Shown here: piece after piece, positions 30,123-45,143 of the stretch
Position numbering within the stretch: position 1 is the stretch's first letter
Layout of the letters: every line of letters begins with the position of its first letter
Origin: Cryoendolithus antarcticus
Lineage: Eukaryota; Ascomycota; Dothideomycetes; Cladosporiales; Cladosporiaceae
NCBI GenBank assembly: GCA_002077065.1
Contig: NAJO01000039.1
Coordinates: 1 to 64,000, forward strand
Length of the DNA stretch: 64,000 nt
Reading direction: 5' to 3'
Position numbers and translations under genes: made by a program
The notes under the pieces: generated by a model
What the model was told of the DNA's origin: nothing
Databases searched by the model: none
Seen by the model: only the letters and a program-made list of their open reading frames with translations

Positions 30123-30836
30123 TCATATAGGCTTCACCCCGATGCCCGAGTCCAACGTGAGGCGCTCACTGAGACGGGCATAGAACCCTACGAGCCATCA
30201 GCAAGCTGTCCTCAAACTCCACGTTACGTTCGGACGGCATCCACTTACGTTGATCGAAACCCGGTTGTGCTTTACTGGTTGCCCAGGTCAGGAAGACAAC
30301 AAATACATGCACCAAGACCGGGTTCAGCGGAAGTAACGCGGCGAAGTGCAGCAGTATGATGAACGACCAGAGGATCTCGGTTCGAATTGCGTGGTCGTCC
30401 ATAATCGCTTGCAACGTCTGCTGTGTTGCATTGGTTGTTAGCGGGCGTAGGTCGAGTGACATGGCGAGAATATGGTGTCGATGTTGCCACTGGTCGGGCG
30501 ATGAGTAGACAGTCAGGTCATGTAGATCAGCGCGCCCTGCCAGTCCAGGAGGATCATCATTGCCAACGTGATCGATGCCGGTCGATGCACGGAACGTTGA
30601 CGGTTTACATGTCCAAGATGCCCATGTTGGTGAAGGGATGTCGGTGTTTGGTTCTTCCGCCCGGAGGCCTGGTCTTGACGTAGATGTTGTGCAGGTGAGC
30701 TGCCTTCACACAATCAATGTAAATCATTACTTAGGCGTACCTTGCGAATTGCAAACGAAAAAAGCATTTCCCTCGAGAAGACCTCATCAGAGTGCATCTG
30801 CGCTGATGAAACGAAGGATACCTCCCATCGCAGCAT
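30123..30836 (-). CDS. putative small membrane protein, reconstructed multi-exon gene
   Basis: Not recognised by family. The last two exons are well supported: 30249..30699 and 30123..30187 joined across a 61-bp intron with GTAAGT donor, CTGAT branch and TAG acceptor; the joined frame ends FDQRFYARLSERLTLDSGIG plus five residues. The larger exon reads an acidic, Pro-rich segment (AEEPNTDIPSPTWASW, DHVGNDDPPGLAGRADLHDL) and then one or two hydrophobic helices (ILWSFIILLHFAALLPLNP, VLVHVFVVFLTW). A candidate first exon 30741..30836 begins MLRWEVSFVSSAQMHS and joins in frame, but its 41-bp intron is shorter than any other here, so the 5' end is a guess. With it the protein is 203 residues. Confidence 0.45.
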
Positions 30837-32127
30837 ACCAGACTCGGCAGGTCCATGCAGTGCCGCTTCATGATAATCATACACAACGAGTTCGTGTGCT
30901 TACTTCTAGATGTTGACGCCGCCTTACCAACCATGCTGTTGGCAACGCTTACCTTTCGGATGCCTGGTTTGCATGCTCTGATCCGTCACGCCATGCTCGC
31001 AGGCCATTTATTCTGAGGTCCGTCAAGTCATACCGAAAACGGCGCAGCAATCCACCGGCAACGTTCCAGCCGCAATGAGCTTTATTGTGCGGGGCAGACT
31101 CTGCGATGACATCTATGCGCTGCAGGGGTGCCTCCATGTCCCTCCATGGCCGCATACTGCGCGATATCGCATGCAATGAGTGGCAGCATCCAGCTCATGT
31201 GTACAATATGGAAGAATACGTGCAGCAGAGCTATGCCAAATACCAGCCGAGCTTTCCGTGAGCCCGACGGCTGTTCCTGAAGCTTGAACTGTTCTGGACG
31301 AACTCTCGACCCAATGGCTTGCGCTAGAGGACGTGCAGCTTTCCCCGGACAGATCTGCATGTCGCTGGCTCGCTCGCTGATGCTCCACTTCGAAGTGCAA
31401 CAGCCGCAATACCTCCAGCGTCACGCTAGAGGGTTTCTCCGGACCATAATCATAAGACATGAGCTTGGGACGACGCTCACTGTCAATGCGATTGCGAGTC
31501 TCACAAACGACGTGGCACAATAAGATCCCGCTGACAGCAGAAACCCCGCTTCCTCTGGAGCCCCATGAATGCGCGTCTTGATTGCTTGCAGATTGCTGTT
31601 CACAGGATGCATATTCAGCTGCCATTCTTCGCGCATGAGCTGCCAATTGCATGTGGGTCCGCGTAGCTATGTAGGGCAGTTCGATGAGGGCATGCGTATT
31701 TCGCGATGCCTAATAGTCGCAGCGATTTCGGCACATCTTGATCTTGCCGTAAGCCCCACATCGACCGAATAGTGCAGGTCATGTTTCCCATATCAGTCCT
31801 TGTAGCTGCCACGCTCGGTCGCAGAGCTTCATCCGTTGTACATCGCAATACATATATATTCCAATTTCCTGACTTGAGAGAAGACCTGAAACCATAACAT
31901 CTCCGCAGTAACCGGTAGGTGCCCCGCAGCGCAGCCGCTTCCCCATCCAGATCGGCAGATAAAGGCAATGCTTACCGGCTGGGAGGAGGAGCACAGGCCG
32001 CGTTATGATGCTACGTTTGGTAACCGAGCACTAATACGCTCCCAGCGACAGCGCAAATAAAGGCTACGACTTCCCGCATTTCGAGCCTCTTTACTTCCTC
32101 GAAATCTTCCCTCTACAACCAGGCATC
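30837..32127. other. gene-poor region with unresolved minus-strand coding fragments
   Basis: Three minus-strand stretches look partly coding but I could not join them into one model: about 31430-31610 (NLQAIKTRIHGAPEEAG then a hydrophobic segment), about 31140-31360 (KARLVFGIALLHVFFHIVHM, hydrophobic), and 30949-31130 (NKAHCGWNVAGGLLRRFRYD, ending at a GTAAGC donor). They may be upstream exons of the membrane-protein gene, a diverged copy of it, or decayed sequence. The final 150 bp are the formate dehydrogenase promoter, with an AAATAAAG element near 32057. Confidence 0.3.
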
Positions 32128-33551
32128 ATGGTATTTGCTCGTTCTGTTGCCCGTCTTGCACGCCCGGCGAGCTCGCTGCTCTCGCAGCGCGCTGTGCCTC
32201 AAACTTCCCGCGGGGTGTTCTCGCAGCTTGGTGGAGCCAGAGGACTAACAGCTTCGTCTTCGCGACAGGGCAAAGTACTTTTGTGCTTGTACGATGTACG
32301 TATTTCCAATGGCTAGAATCGCAGAATCAGGTCTGACATGACACTCAACAGGGCAAGGAGCATGCGGAGATGGAGCCACAGCTCCTCGGTACGACCGAGA
32401 ACGAGCTTGGTATCCGAAAGTGGATTGAGGACCAGGGCCACACTCTCGTGACGACCTCCGACAAGGAGGGCGAGAACAGCGTATTTGAGAAAGAGCTGGT
32501 CGATGCCGAAGTCATCATCACTACTCCGTGAGCTTCATCCTGCAAACCTCGAAAATTGAGCATAACAGCTAATGCAATCCCAGCTTCCACCCGGGCTACA
32601 TCACCGCAGAGCGTCTTGCGAAAGCGAAGAACCTCAAGATCTGCATCACTGCTGGTATCGGCTCCGATCACGTTGACCTGAACGCCGCAAACACGACCAA
32701 CGGCGGAATCACCGTGGCGGAAGTCACTGGCTCCAACGTTGTCTCCGTCGCTGAACACGTGGTCATGACCATGCTCGTCCTCGTCCGCAACTTCGTTCCC
32801 GCACACGAGCAGGTCGCAGCCGGCAAGTGGGACGTCGCTGCAGTCGCCAAGAACGAGTACGATCTCGAGGGCAAGACTGTCGGTACCGTTGCCGTAGGCC
32901 GTATCGGTGAGCGCGTGCTCCGCCGCCTGAAGGCATTCGACTGCAAGGAGCTCCTTTACTTTGACTACCAGCCGCTGAAGCCCGAGATCGAGAAGGAGAT
33001 CGGCTGCCGTCGTGTTGACAAGCTCGAGGACATGCTTGCGCAGTGCGATATTGTCACCATCAACTGCCCGCTCCACGAGAAGACTCGCGGTCTGTTCAAC
33101 AAGGAGCTCATTGACAAGATGAAGCCAGGTGAGTGCATTGCGATATCAGGAACGTGACTGTACAATCAGCTGACATCAATCCCCAGGCTCATGGCTCGTC
33201 AACACCGCTCGCGGTGCCATCGTCGTCAAGGAGGACGTCGCCGCAGCCCTCAAGTCCGGCCAACTCCGCGGCTACGGTGGTGACGTTTGGTTCCCCCAGC
33301 CTGCCCCAGCCGACCACCCGCTCCGCACTGCCTCGTACAAGAACTGGGGCGGCGGAAACGCCATGGTTCCCCACATGTCCGGTACCTCCCTCGACGCCCA
33401 GAAGCGCTACGCTGCTGGCACCAAGGCTATTCTTGAGTCGTACTTCAGCGGCAAGCACGACTACAGGCCTGAAGATCTAATTGTCATTGGTGGTGACTAC
33501 GCTACGAAGGCGTATGGTGAGCGTGCGCATGGTGGTAACAACAAGAAATAG
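32128..33551 (+). CDS. FDH1: NAD-dependent formate dehydrogenase
   Basis: 417 residues in four exons: 32128..32295, 32352..32527, 32584..33128 and 33187..33551 (introns 56, 56 and 58 bp). It oxidises formate to CO2 with NAD. Joins restore LCLYDGKEHAE, IITTPFHPGYIT and [16 protein letters not shown]. The cofactor turn is [14 protein letters not shown], the substrate/catalytic residues lie in [15 protein letters not shown] (Gln) and [16 protein letters not shown] (His). The first 45 residues are basic, Ser/Ala-rich and without acidic residues, consistent with a mitochondrial presequence. A CT-rich leader precedes the ATG, as in strongly expressed fungal genes. Confidence 0.96.
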
Positions 33552-34044
33552 GTGTGCGCACAGGTCCATAGGGGTGGACATGGCATGAGGAGGGAGAGAG
33601 GAGTTGTCAAAACTGTAGTTGGGAATTGAGAATACCCTGAATCATCAATTTGCATCACACTACCTAATACATCGCTGTCGCCCAGCGGCGTACACCGCAT
33701 GCAGCTCGCCTGGCTGATCGCCCATCTATGCGCCAGGACGCTGCAACGTGTCTCTTTGGAAACACTAGTACGGTCAAAGATGACACCCTGAACGGCAGAC
33801 GCGATGAATACGTCGGACTGTTCTCCCATGGAAAGTCGGTTCTCGCGACCAGTGATGGTCTTGCTGACATGTAACATTGAGCTTGCTGACTGCATCGGCG
33901 ACCACGGCCATCGCATATCGTGATGCTCCTGATGAACAACCGCAAGCTGTCAGCAAGTCACCCCATTGCATATTCAACCAATGCGTGCCTCATCGCCTCC
34001 GTCATTCGTGGTCAGCAGAAATGCATCGATAAGGACTGACAGAG
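33552..34044. other. intergenic, formate dehydrogenase 3' region
   Basis: 493 bp. Minus-strand open frames overlap the 3' end of the dehydrogenase gene; none is convincing. Confidence 0.4.
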
Positions 34045-34780
34045 TCAGCTGGCTCTGTGCTCGAGCGATCGAGTCACTTTCCCAATGCAATATTCGCGGC
34101 GAAGCACACACTGTTGGTGTCGTTTCCATCTTGCATCCCCAATGCGTCTTGCGTCTCCGCGACCTTCCTCAAGCAGTGCCTGCTCCTGCAAGTCATCAAG
34201 TCCCACCAACGCCAATACATCCGCCGCGTGCAACCCTCCTTGGATCCGGTCGGCACTCATGGGGCTGCAGAAGCGTTCGTCGCACCACGGCTCCAAACAT
34301 AGCTGCCGAGCAGTCGTACCACCCAATAGCAGCCCATGCCCACTGGCCACGGTCTCAAGACCATCTGGCGTAGACGAGATATTGCGCAAAACGACTCGGC
34401 CCCAAATGCGATCCCAAGAATGATCCTCCCACACCTCCCGCGTTCCCGCAAACGCCATCCTGCAGTCATCCTGCGACACAGCCTCAAACTACAGCACTTA
34501 CATCCCAAACTTCCGCCTCTCACAATCTCTCTGCCGTCGCGCTATAGCCAACCCGCATGCTGGTTCGATAGTCTGCTTTCCAAGCCGCGAGCTTACCGAC
34601 CACACTTGTCATCACTACCGCAAGCCTGTCGTGGACGCCGGGTCCTTGCAGCCACGCGATGACAGGGTGGCAGGCTGCCATGTCTGCAGGTACCCACGCC
34701 AACGAGCGTAGGGCTGACGAGAATAGCATTACTGCAGAGATGTCGGTTGTGTGCGTAGGGCGCAGTGAGAAGCTGGGCAT
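34045..34780 (-). CDS. hypothetical two-exon protein
   Basis: A 223-residue model from exons 34524..34780 and 34045..34459. The 64-bp intron has a GTGAGA donor and a CAG acceptor, and the Leu codon at the junction is split in phase (ATAERL then MAFAGTREVWEDHSWDRI). ATG at 34780 begins MPSFSLRPTHTTDISAVMLF; a TATATA lies 57 bp upstream (34837-34842). The first exon has a short hydrophobic segment, the second an acidic Leu-rich stretch (ADVLALVGLDDLQEQALLEE). I recognise no domain. Evidence is frame continuity over 145 codons, a fitting intron and a TATA element; long frames on the opposite strand weaken the case. It shares a divergent promoter with the GRGGYN gene. Confidence 0.35.
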
Positions 34781-35113
34781 GGAATGAGTACGAGATCTCG
34801 CTGCTTGCTACTGATAGACGTCGGTGGTTGAGGAGGTATATAGGTGGGAGTATTGCCACTGATGAAGTCTGGTTCAGTATCAGCATCGACTAAATCCATC
34901 TCGACGATTATCTCCTTTGTCTGCTTCTGGGTTTCTTACTTGCGACTATACGACTTTCTCCTTACATCGACCTTCTGTACTTGCCGACTTCGACTTGTTC
35001 AGCTCATTCAGTACGCAACAGAGCTTTCCGTATTTCCTATCTCTTGGATTCGAGCATTTCCTCAGCTCGTCATTTCCTCGAAACTTTCTTTATCTCTCAC
35101 CACTACACTCATC
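34781..35113. promoter_or_regulatory. divergent promoter with CT-rich leader
   Basis: 333 bp. TATATA at 34837-34842 suits the minus-strand gene. The plus-strand side is a long pyrimidine-rich tract up to the ATG at 35114 (TTTCTTTATCTCTCACC and similar), the usual look of strongly expressed fungal leaders. Confidence 0.45.
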
Positions 35114-35413
35114 ATGGGTCGCGTACGTTGACGACCCAGCTACAAGCGATCACAACATGCCCGGGCACCTACTGACAGCAAGCAGGGCGGCTACAACAAG
35201 ACTTTGCCTTCCTCTTCCACCTCCTCTTCCTCTTCTTCCACTTCTCCGTCTACATCTTCTCGATCAAAGTTCTCCACTTCAGCCATGTTCAGCCCTGTGA
35301 GCCCTCTCCGAGTGGCAGGTGGGGAAGACGAAGGCCGAGGGTCAGCCTACACATTCTTCCATGAGACCAAAGTTGGATCACACGCTAACACTGATTGCAG
35401 TGGCTACAACTAA
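35114..35413 (+). CDS. 58-residue low-complexity protein bounded by GRGGYN at both ends
   Basis: Three exons: 35114..35122 (nine bases, MGR), 35186..35340 and 35401..35413. Intron 1 (63 bp) has GTACGT and CAG; intron 2 (60 bp) has GTCAGC, a GCTAAC branch and TTGCAG. Splicing gives a protein that starts MGRGGYNK and ends EDEGRGGYN-stop, the same hexapeptide at both termini, each assembled across an intron. The centre is Ser/Thr-rich (about 30 residues) followed by KFSTSAMFSPVSPLRVAGGE. Intron 2 is a multiple of three without a stop, so retention would give a 78-residue protein ending SGYN. No family recognised by name; the termini look like short binding motifs on a disordered chain. Splice donors are somewhat weak; the repeat of the motif is the main support. 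Confidence 0.6.
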
Positions 35414-36107
35414 GCACGCATCTCCGTTCTATTCGACTTTCGTATTCTCGACTCTCTTCTCTTCTCTTTCCTCTGTCTACTTCTTCGCATCAGTTTTACT
35501 TCACAGTGGCGCATGGATTATGCTACGATGGGTCGCATTGGGTTGGTGTCTTAGCGAAGGCGCACCGGGAAATGGCATGATCGAGCGTTCTGAGCGGGCG
35601 TTGGATTGCTATCTTTTTGCAGGTTGGGAGAAATGCATATATGCGGGCTTGTCAGGTCGATCTGGAAGGGCGATTAGTACTGCGATCTGGAAAGTCTTCA
35701 CTTCGTCGTATTCGTATTGTACTTGAGCAGATCTACCCATTCGAATTCTCACACGTTCCCCAGTGCAAGAGCCGCAGGACTGGACTCCACGAACTTTTTC
35801 GGACGAGACAATCAGGGCCGCTCTAAGCCGTCCACATCCACATTGAAGACGAATGAGATCACACATTCACGAAGACACATAAACCAGTACTGCAGTGATA
35901 AGTCTAACGCGCTGCTATACAGCGACAGTCTTGAGCGTAGATGCTTCACCTGTCCTTGCCTTCCAGCAACAAGAATTCCAATCATCCCGCGACCCACTGA
36001 GCAAAAATCCACCAGTCCACATGTTCGTACCCATCCCACATCCTCATCCTCGTCAGCGATCGTCCCCATATCATCCACGCGTGCACCGAATCCCTCCATC
36101 TCTCGAC
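35414..36107. other. convergent intergenic region
   Basis: 694 bp between the GRGGYN gene and the demethylase gene, likely mostly 3' untranslated sequence of both. Short frames only. Confidence 0.45.
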
Positions 36108-41311
<5,204 letters not shown>

Positions 41312-42688
41312 TCACCATCTCTTCCTCAGAGGCGTCCCCAGCCTTTGCGCCAGACTCTTCGCAGCAGGCGTCATACCCTTCTTCACGCCCTCCGCACTGG
41401 CAAATCTTGGTGTGGGCGTTCGTCCCGGCGTGATCCCCAGCCGACTCAACTCCTCGATCCTGCCCTTCCCACCCTTCCGTCTCGCAACGTCAGCTTTCGC
41501 CACCAGCCGTTCATGAACACCCTCTCGCTTGCTCGTTTCCTCAATTTTGAACAGATTGGGACCTGAAATGTCAGCTTTCGGTAACAGGGCGAGCACTGCT
41601 TCCCGTTCGGCAGCATCAGCCTCTTCGTCTGTGACGGGCAAGCCGAGTTCGGAGGTCGTAGGCTCCGCGTCCACGAAAGCATAGCCATTTACTCGAGGCG
41701 TAGCAGCACCACTGTAGCCTGGCTCGGAGACCGTTGGGCGTGGTCGTCCCGAGATGGCTGCATCTACGGCGCTCAGCGAAGGGCTTGGCGGGATCGCTTG
41801 ACTTGGAGCAGAGGGATCGGGCAGGCGTGTGCCAGAGTAATTTGTAGCTTTTGGCGGCACCAGTGATCGATCTTCGGCTGCTTGCGCCGCAGTGAGCGTC
41901 GTGTCCTCAACGCTATCGGGGCCGAACATGAATGTGTTCCGAGGTCCCGTGCGATCTGGGAAGGAGCTCAAGGAAGCTGGCCGGTCGTCCAAATCCTGTG
42001 AAGGGCCCTGTACGGAGACAAGTTGACGCTCTTCGCCTGCAGCATTCGTACGAGTAAGTGATGTAGATTTGCCAGCTTCAAGCAAGTTCTGCTGCTTCTC
42101 CCGCCACGCAATCTGTCGCGCCGTCGGCATGTTATTGCCCTGATGAAAGAACGCGTACTTCGCCGCCCTCTTCTCATTCTGCTTGTCCAGCAACGCATTA
42201 AAGCTCTCGTTATCCTCCGAAGTATACTTCGCCTGGAAAGCCCCCAACGAAAGATTGACATCCACCTCCCTCTCCCTCTCCGGCAGGAAATGCTCCTCTC
42301 CAACCTCAGTCCTCGGCGTCAGTCCCGGCGTCCCACCCACAAACCCCCTTGGCGTCTCCCCCATATCCTGCGTCCGTCTCGGCGTGAAGCTCGTCCCTCG
42401 CCGCCTCCTCGTCTCCGGTCCAGGTGTCATGACTTGCGTTAGTCGACGTCCGGCATCGCGGATCCAGTCCGTGTCGTTGCTGTCTAGGGCTGAGAGGTAC
42501 TCTTGCTGGGCTTCTGATTCGAGCAAGCCGGGGAAGAAGTCTCGGGCTATGATGTGGGAGAGTGCTGAGGCGTAGATGTCTTCGTCTAGAACTTTGGCGG
42601 GGCGTTTCTGCCGTTTTGGGGGGGGCGGAGGGGGCATGAGGGAGGTGTTGGTGGAGCGCTTGGTTAGCGCTCGGCTGGGGGATGCCAT
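41312..42688 (-). CDS. ESS2: ESS2 / DGCR14 (Bis1) nuclear protein
   Basis: 458 residues, single exon, ATG at 42688 (MASPSRALTKRSTNTS). The family signature is clear: KVLDEDIYASALSHIIARDF then FPGLLESEAQQEYL near the N-terminus, and the later blocks LSLGAFQAKYTSEDNESFNA, HQGNNMPTARQIAWREKQQN and the C-terminal MTPAAKSLAQRLGTPLRKRW. Es2 proteins associate with the spliceosome C complex. Three GTP/TPR phospho-site-like repeats (RGFVGGTPGLTPRTE) are visible. An upstream in-frame extension has no ATG. Confidence 0.92.
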   Translation of the reverse strand: MASPSRALTKRSTNTSLMPPPPPPKRQKRPAKVLDEDIYASALSHIIARDFFPGLLESEAQQEYLSALDSNDTDWIRDAGRRLTQVMTPGPETRRRRGTSFTPRRTQDMGETPRGFVGGTPGLTPRTEVGEEHFLPEREREVDVNLSLGAFQAKYTSEDNESFNALLDKQNEKRAAKYAFFHQGNNMPTARQIAWREKQQNLLEAGKSTSLTRTNAAGEERQLVSVQGPSQDLDDRPASLSSFPDRTGPRNTFMFGPDSVEDTTLTAAQAAEDRSLVPPKATNYSGTRLPDPSAPSQAIPPSPSLSAVDAAISGRPRPTVSEPGYSGAATPRVNGYAFVDAEPTTSELGLPVTDEEADAAEREAVLALLPKADISGPNLFKIEETSKREGVHERLVAKADVARRKGGKGRIEELSRLGITPGRTPTPRFASAEGVKKGMTPAAKSLAQRLGTPLRKRW

Positions 42689-42952
42689 GGCCGGTCGTTG
42701 GTGCTGTGAAGTCGCCGGTGTGATGGAGAGAAGATGTGCTTCGTTGGTCACGACATGGAAACATCGAAGGCTGACTCAGCCACCGCGGCAAACCTGCCTG
42801 CGCGGAGGCTCACGCGACTCAGAATTTGGCCGCGGTGATCTCGAGCTCTCATACCAACACACAAACGCATACAACACCAGCTTTGCACGACGAAATCCTC
42901 ATTTGAAAGCTCCAGAACTCCACACAACATATAACATATCAGCATCTACAGA

Positions 42953-44420
42953 ATGGCTGCCTCCATAGCCGACGCCAGCGAAGGCACCTACGAGAATGCA
43001 CACATCAGTGGCATGCAGAAAACGATCCGGAGCATCACCAAGAAGCTCGCAGGCATGCAGAAAACCGACGCCGTCATAGCTGCAAATCCTGGCGTCTCTC
43101 TCGATGAGTTGGTTTCTCAACGCAAAATCAATCAAGACCAGAAAGCCTCCGCTCTCAAGAAACCCCAACTGCAAGCCCAGCAAGCCCAGCTCGCAGAGCA
43201 AGTCCAGCTGTTTAAGCAATTCGACGGCGAGTACCAAGCGCAGATTAAGAAGGTGAAAGAGGAGGCTGAGACGAAGACGGCGGCCGCGGTGGAGAGGGTG
43301 AGAAAGGAGGTTGAGAGTGAGGTGCAGGAGAAGCAGGAGGAGGGGATCAGGGGGAAGTTGTTGACGCTCAGTCAGTTTTTGAGGGCTGCGGCTGCGAGGA
43401 GAAATGAGGAGGAGGACGCTAGCACGGATGAGAACTTGGCTTTTGAGGGTGCGTTGTTGTTGGTTTATGGGGGGGATCAGACGGCTGTTGATACTGCATT
43501 GGACTTGATTGAGGGGTCTGAGAAGAAGGTGCTGAGTATTGAGGGGAATGAGCTGCCGGTGAAGTGTGAGTGGTGAAGAATGAAATTGTCGTTTGATACG
43601 ATACTAACATGCTACAGACTCCCAAATCAAGCAGGCTTCCGTCGAGCACGCGCCCCCACCCCCTGAAGACACCTCCGATCCTGCAATCGATGACACCCCC
43701 GCCATACCTGATACTAGCAACAATCCCCACCCCAACGGCGACTCATCCGCCGTCTCCGACCCAACAGTCGCCAACGCCGGCCTCACCGAACTCAACACGA
43801 CCGTCCCCCAAACTAACGGTACCTCCGCCTCCCACCATGACCTCATGTCCCCCGTCCAAGCCACAACAGGCGAGTCTGGAGGCAACGCAGCCGGCGATCG
43901 TTGGGACACCAACGGCGGCGCCGACAAAGACACTCTCGAAGACGACAACAGCTACGAAATCATTCCCCGTCCGAACGACGAAGTCGACACTCCCGCTCCT
44001 ACCACCGAGACTGCCGCTCCCCAGGTCAGCGCCACGAGCTGGGCTGAGGACGCGCAGCAAGCTTCCCACGAGCCGCCTGCTGGCAACACTGCTGGCGAGG
44101 CGTGGGATACCAAGGCTGCTGGCGACTCATCTGCACCTGCCGCCACGCCCAGCACCGGTGCGCCTGTGAACGGCGTGACCGACGATGGCTTCCAAGAAAT
44201 CCCCAACCGTCACCGCGGCCGTGGCGGGTTCCGTGGTGGTCGTGGAGGTGAGGGCGGCGATCGCGGGTTCCGTGGTGGGCGCGGCGGGCGTGGAGGTAGT
44301 CGTGGGTCTTTCCGCGGCAGAGGCGATGGCGAGTATCGCGGTCGCGGAGATGGGGAGTACCGTGGTCGTGGAGGGCGTGGCAGGGGTGCGCCCAGGGGCG
44401 ATGCGGCGCCGCGTACATGA
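42953..44420 (+). CDS. YAG7: YAG7-like protein with C-terminal RGG repeats
   Basis: 471 residues from exons 42953..43565 and 43618..44420; the 52-bp intron (GTGAGT, CTAAC, CAG) joins PVKYSQIKQASVEH. The N-terminal 200 residues are helical: MQKTIRSITKKLAGMQKTDA, GVSLDELVSQRKINQDQKAS, a coiled coil rich in Gln/Lys/Glu, and TLSQFLRAAAARR, matching the fungal YAG7-type dimerisation region as I recall it. The middle is acidic, Thr/Pro-rich and carries repeated DRWDTN/EAWDTK motifs. The C-terminus is an RGG box (GRGGFRGGRGG, GDGEYRGRGDGEYRGRG), suggesting RNA binding or ribosome association. The family function is poorly known. Confidence 0.78.
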
Positions 44421-45143
44421 GCGAGCACGGGCAGCGGTGCGAAGGCACTGAGACTATATGCGAGGGTATTCAAAGCTCTGGCTCTGATCTACAGTAGCAG
44501 ATCATCGGGGTGATGCCCTTGGCTGGCCTGCATGGAAAGGCGAAGAAGGGAAAGAGGGAAGGTGAAGTGTATAACTACCTGTAAGAGCAGCGGAAACGCA
44601 TTGCGAGCGTAAAGCGAAGGGCCTAGACTTCCGCACTATCTCGTGCAAAGCATGTGTACAAGTATACTTAAACCACCTCGGCATGCCTAGACTTGCTCGT
44701 TCCCAGCATTGCTCAACGGTATCATTACTGCGATCAAGAGCAGTAAAGTTCATTGCCCTTGAACATGGAATCTGTCCACTACATCCACCTTGCACGATCG
44801 TGCTTTTGTCTACCAACATGACTGACGAAATACCTTCTTGGAAGATCGAAGCTCGCATTTGCATACAAGCTCCGCTATGGGAGCAGAGCATGAGTGCACC
44901 GTTTCGGGCAGCTTACTTCGGTTTTCTCGAAGTAAGCATTCTTGTCAATCAGGGGATAAGGATCTCCCAAAGTTCCTGGAATGTGGGCAGACGTCGCCTA
45001 AGAGTAGCGTCTTGGTGCTGCTGGCCAACCATTGACGAGCCGAGGCGACGCGTCGAGTCGCGTCTTCCTGCAAACCTCACTTCAGCCTCGAGACGTAGAT
45101 TCTCGGGCATCTGCCTTTCTCAGCAGTGATTGCCAACAGCACC
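44421..45143. other. intergenic, YAG7-like / RNase H2
   Basis: 723 bp. Overlapping short frames on both strands, none convincing. Promoter of the RNase H2 gene expected at the right side. Confidence 0.45.

Noticed and set aside
31113..31652. 179-codon minus-strand open frame
   Set aside because: Ser/His-rich and without hydrophobic pattern; the competing frame in the same stretch carries more plausible membrane segments. Kept only as an unresolved region.
32860..32930. First Gly of the cofactor motif replaced in formate dehydrogenase (AVGRIG instead of GAGRIG)
   Set aside because: I recall the same form in other filamentous-ascomycete formate dehydrogenases, so it is not a defect.
33497..33977. 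Minus-strand open frames of 67-139 codons after the formate dehydrogenase gene
   Set aside because: They overlap the dehydrogenase coding end or its 3' region and show no recognisable protein content.
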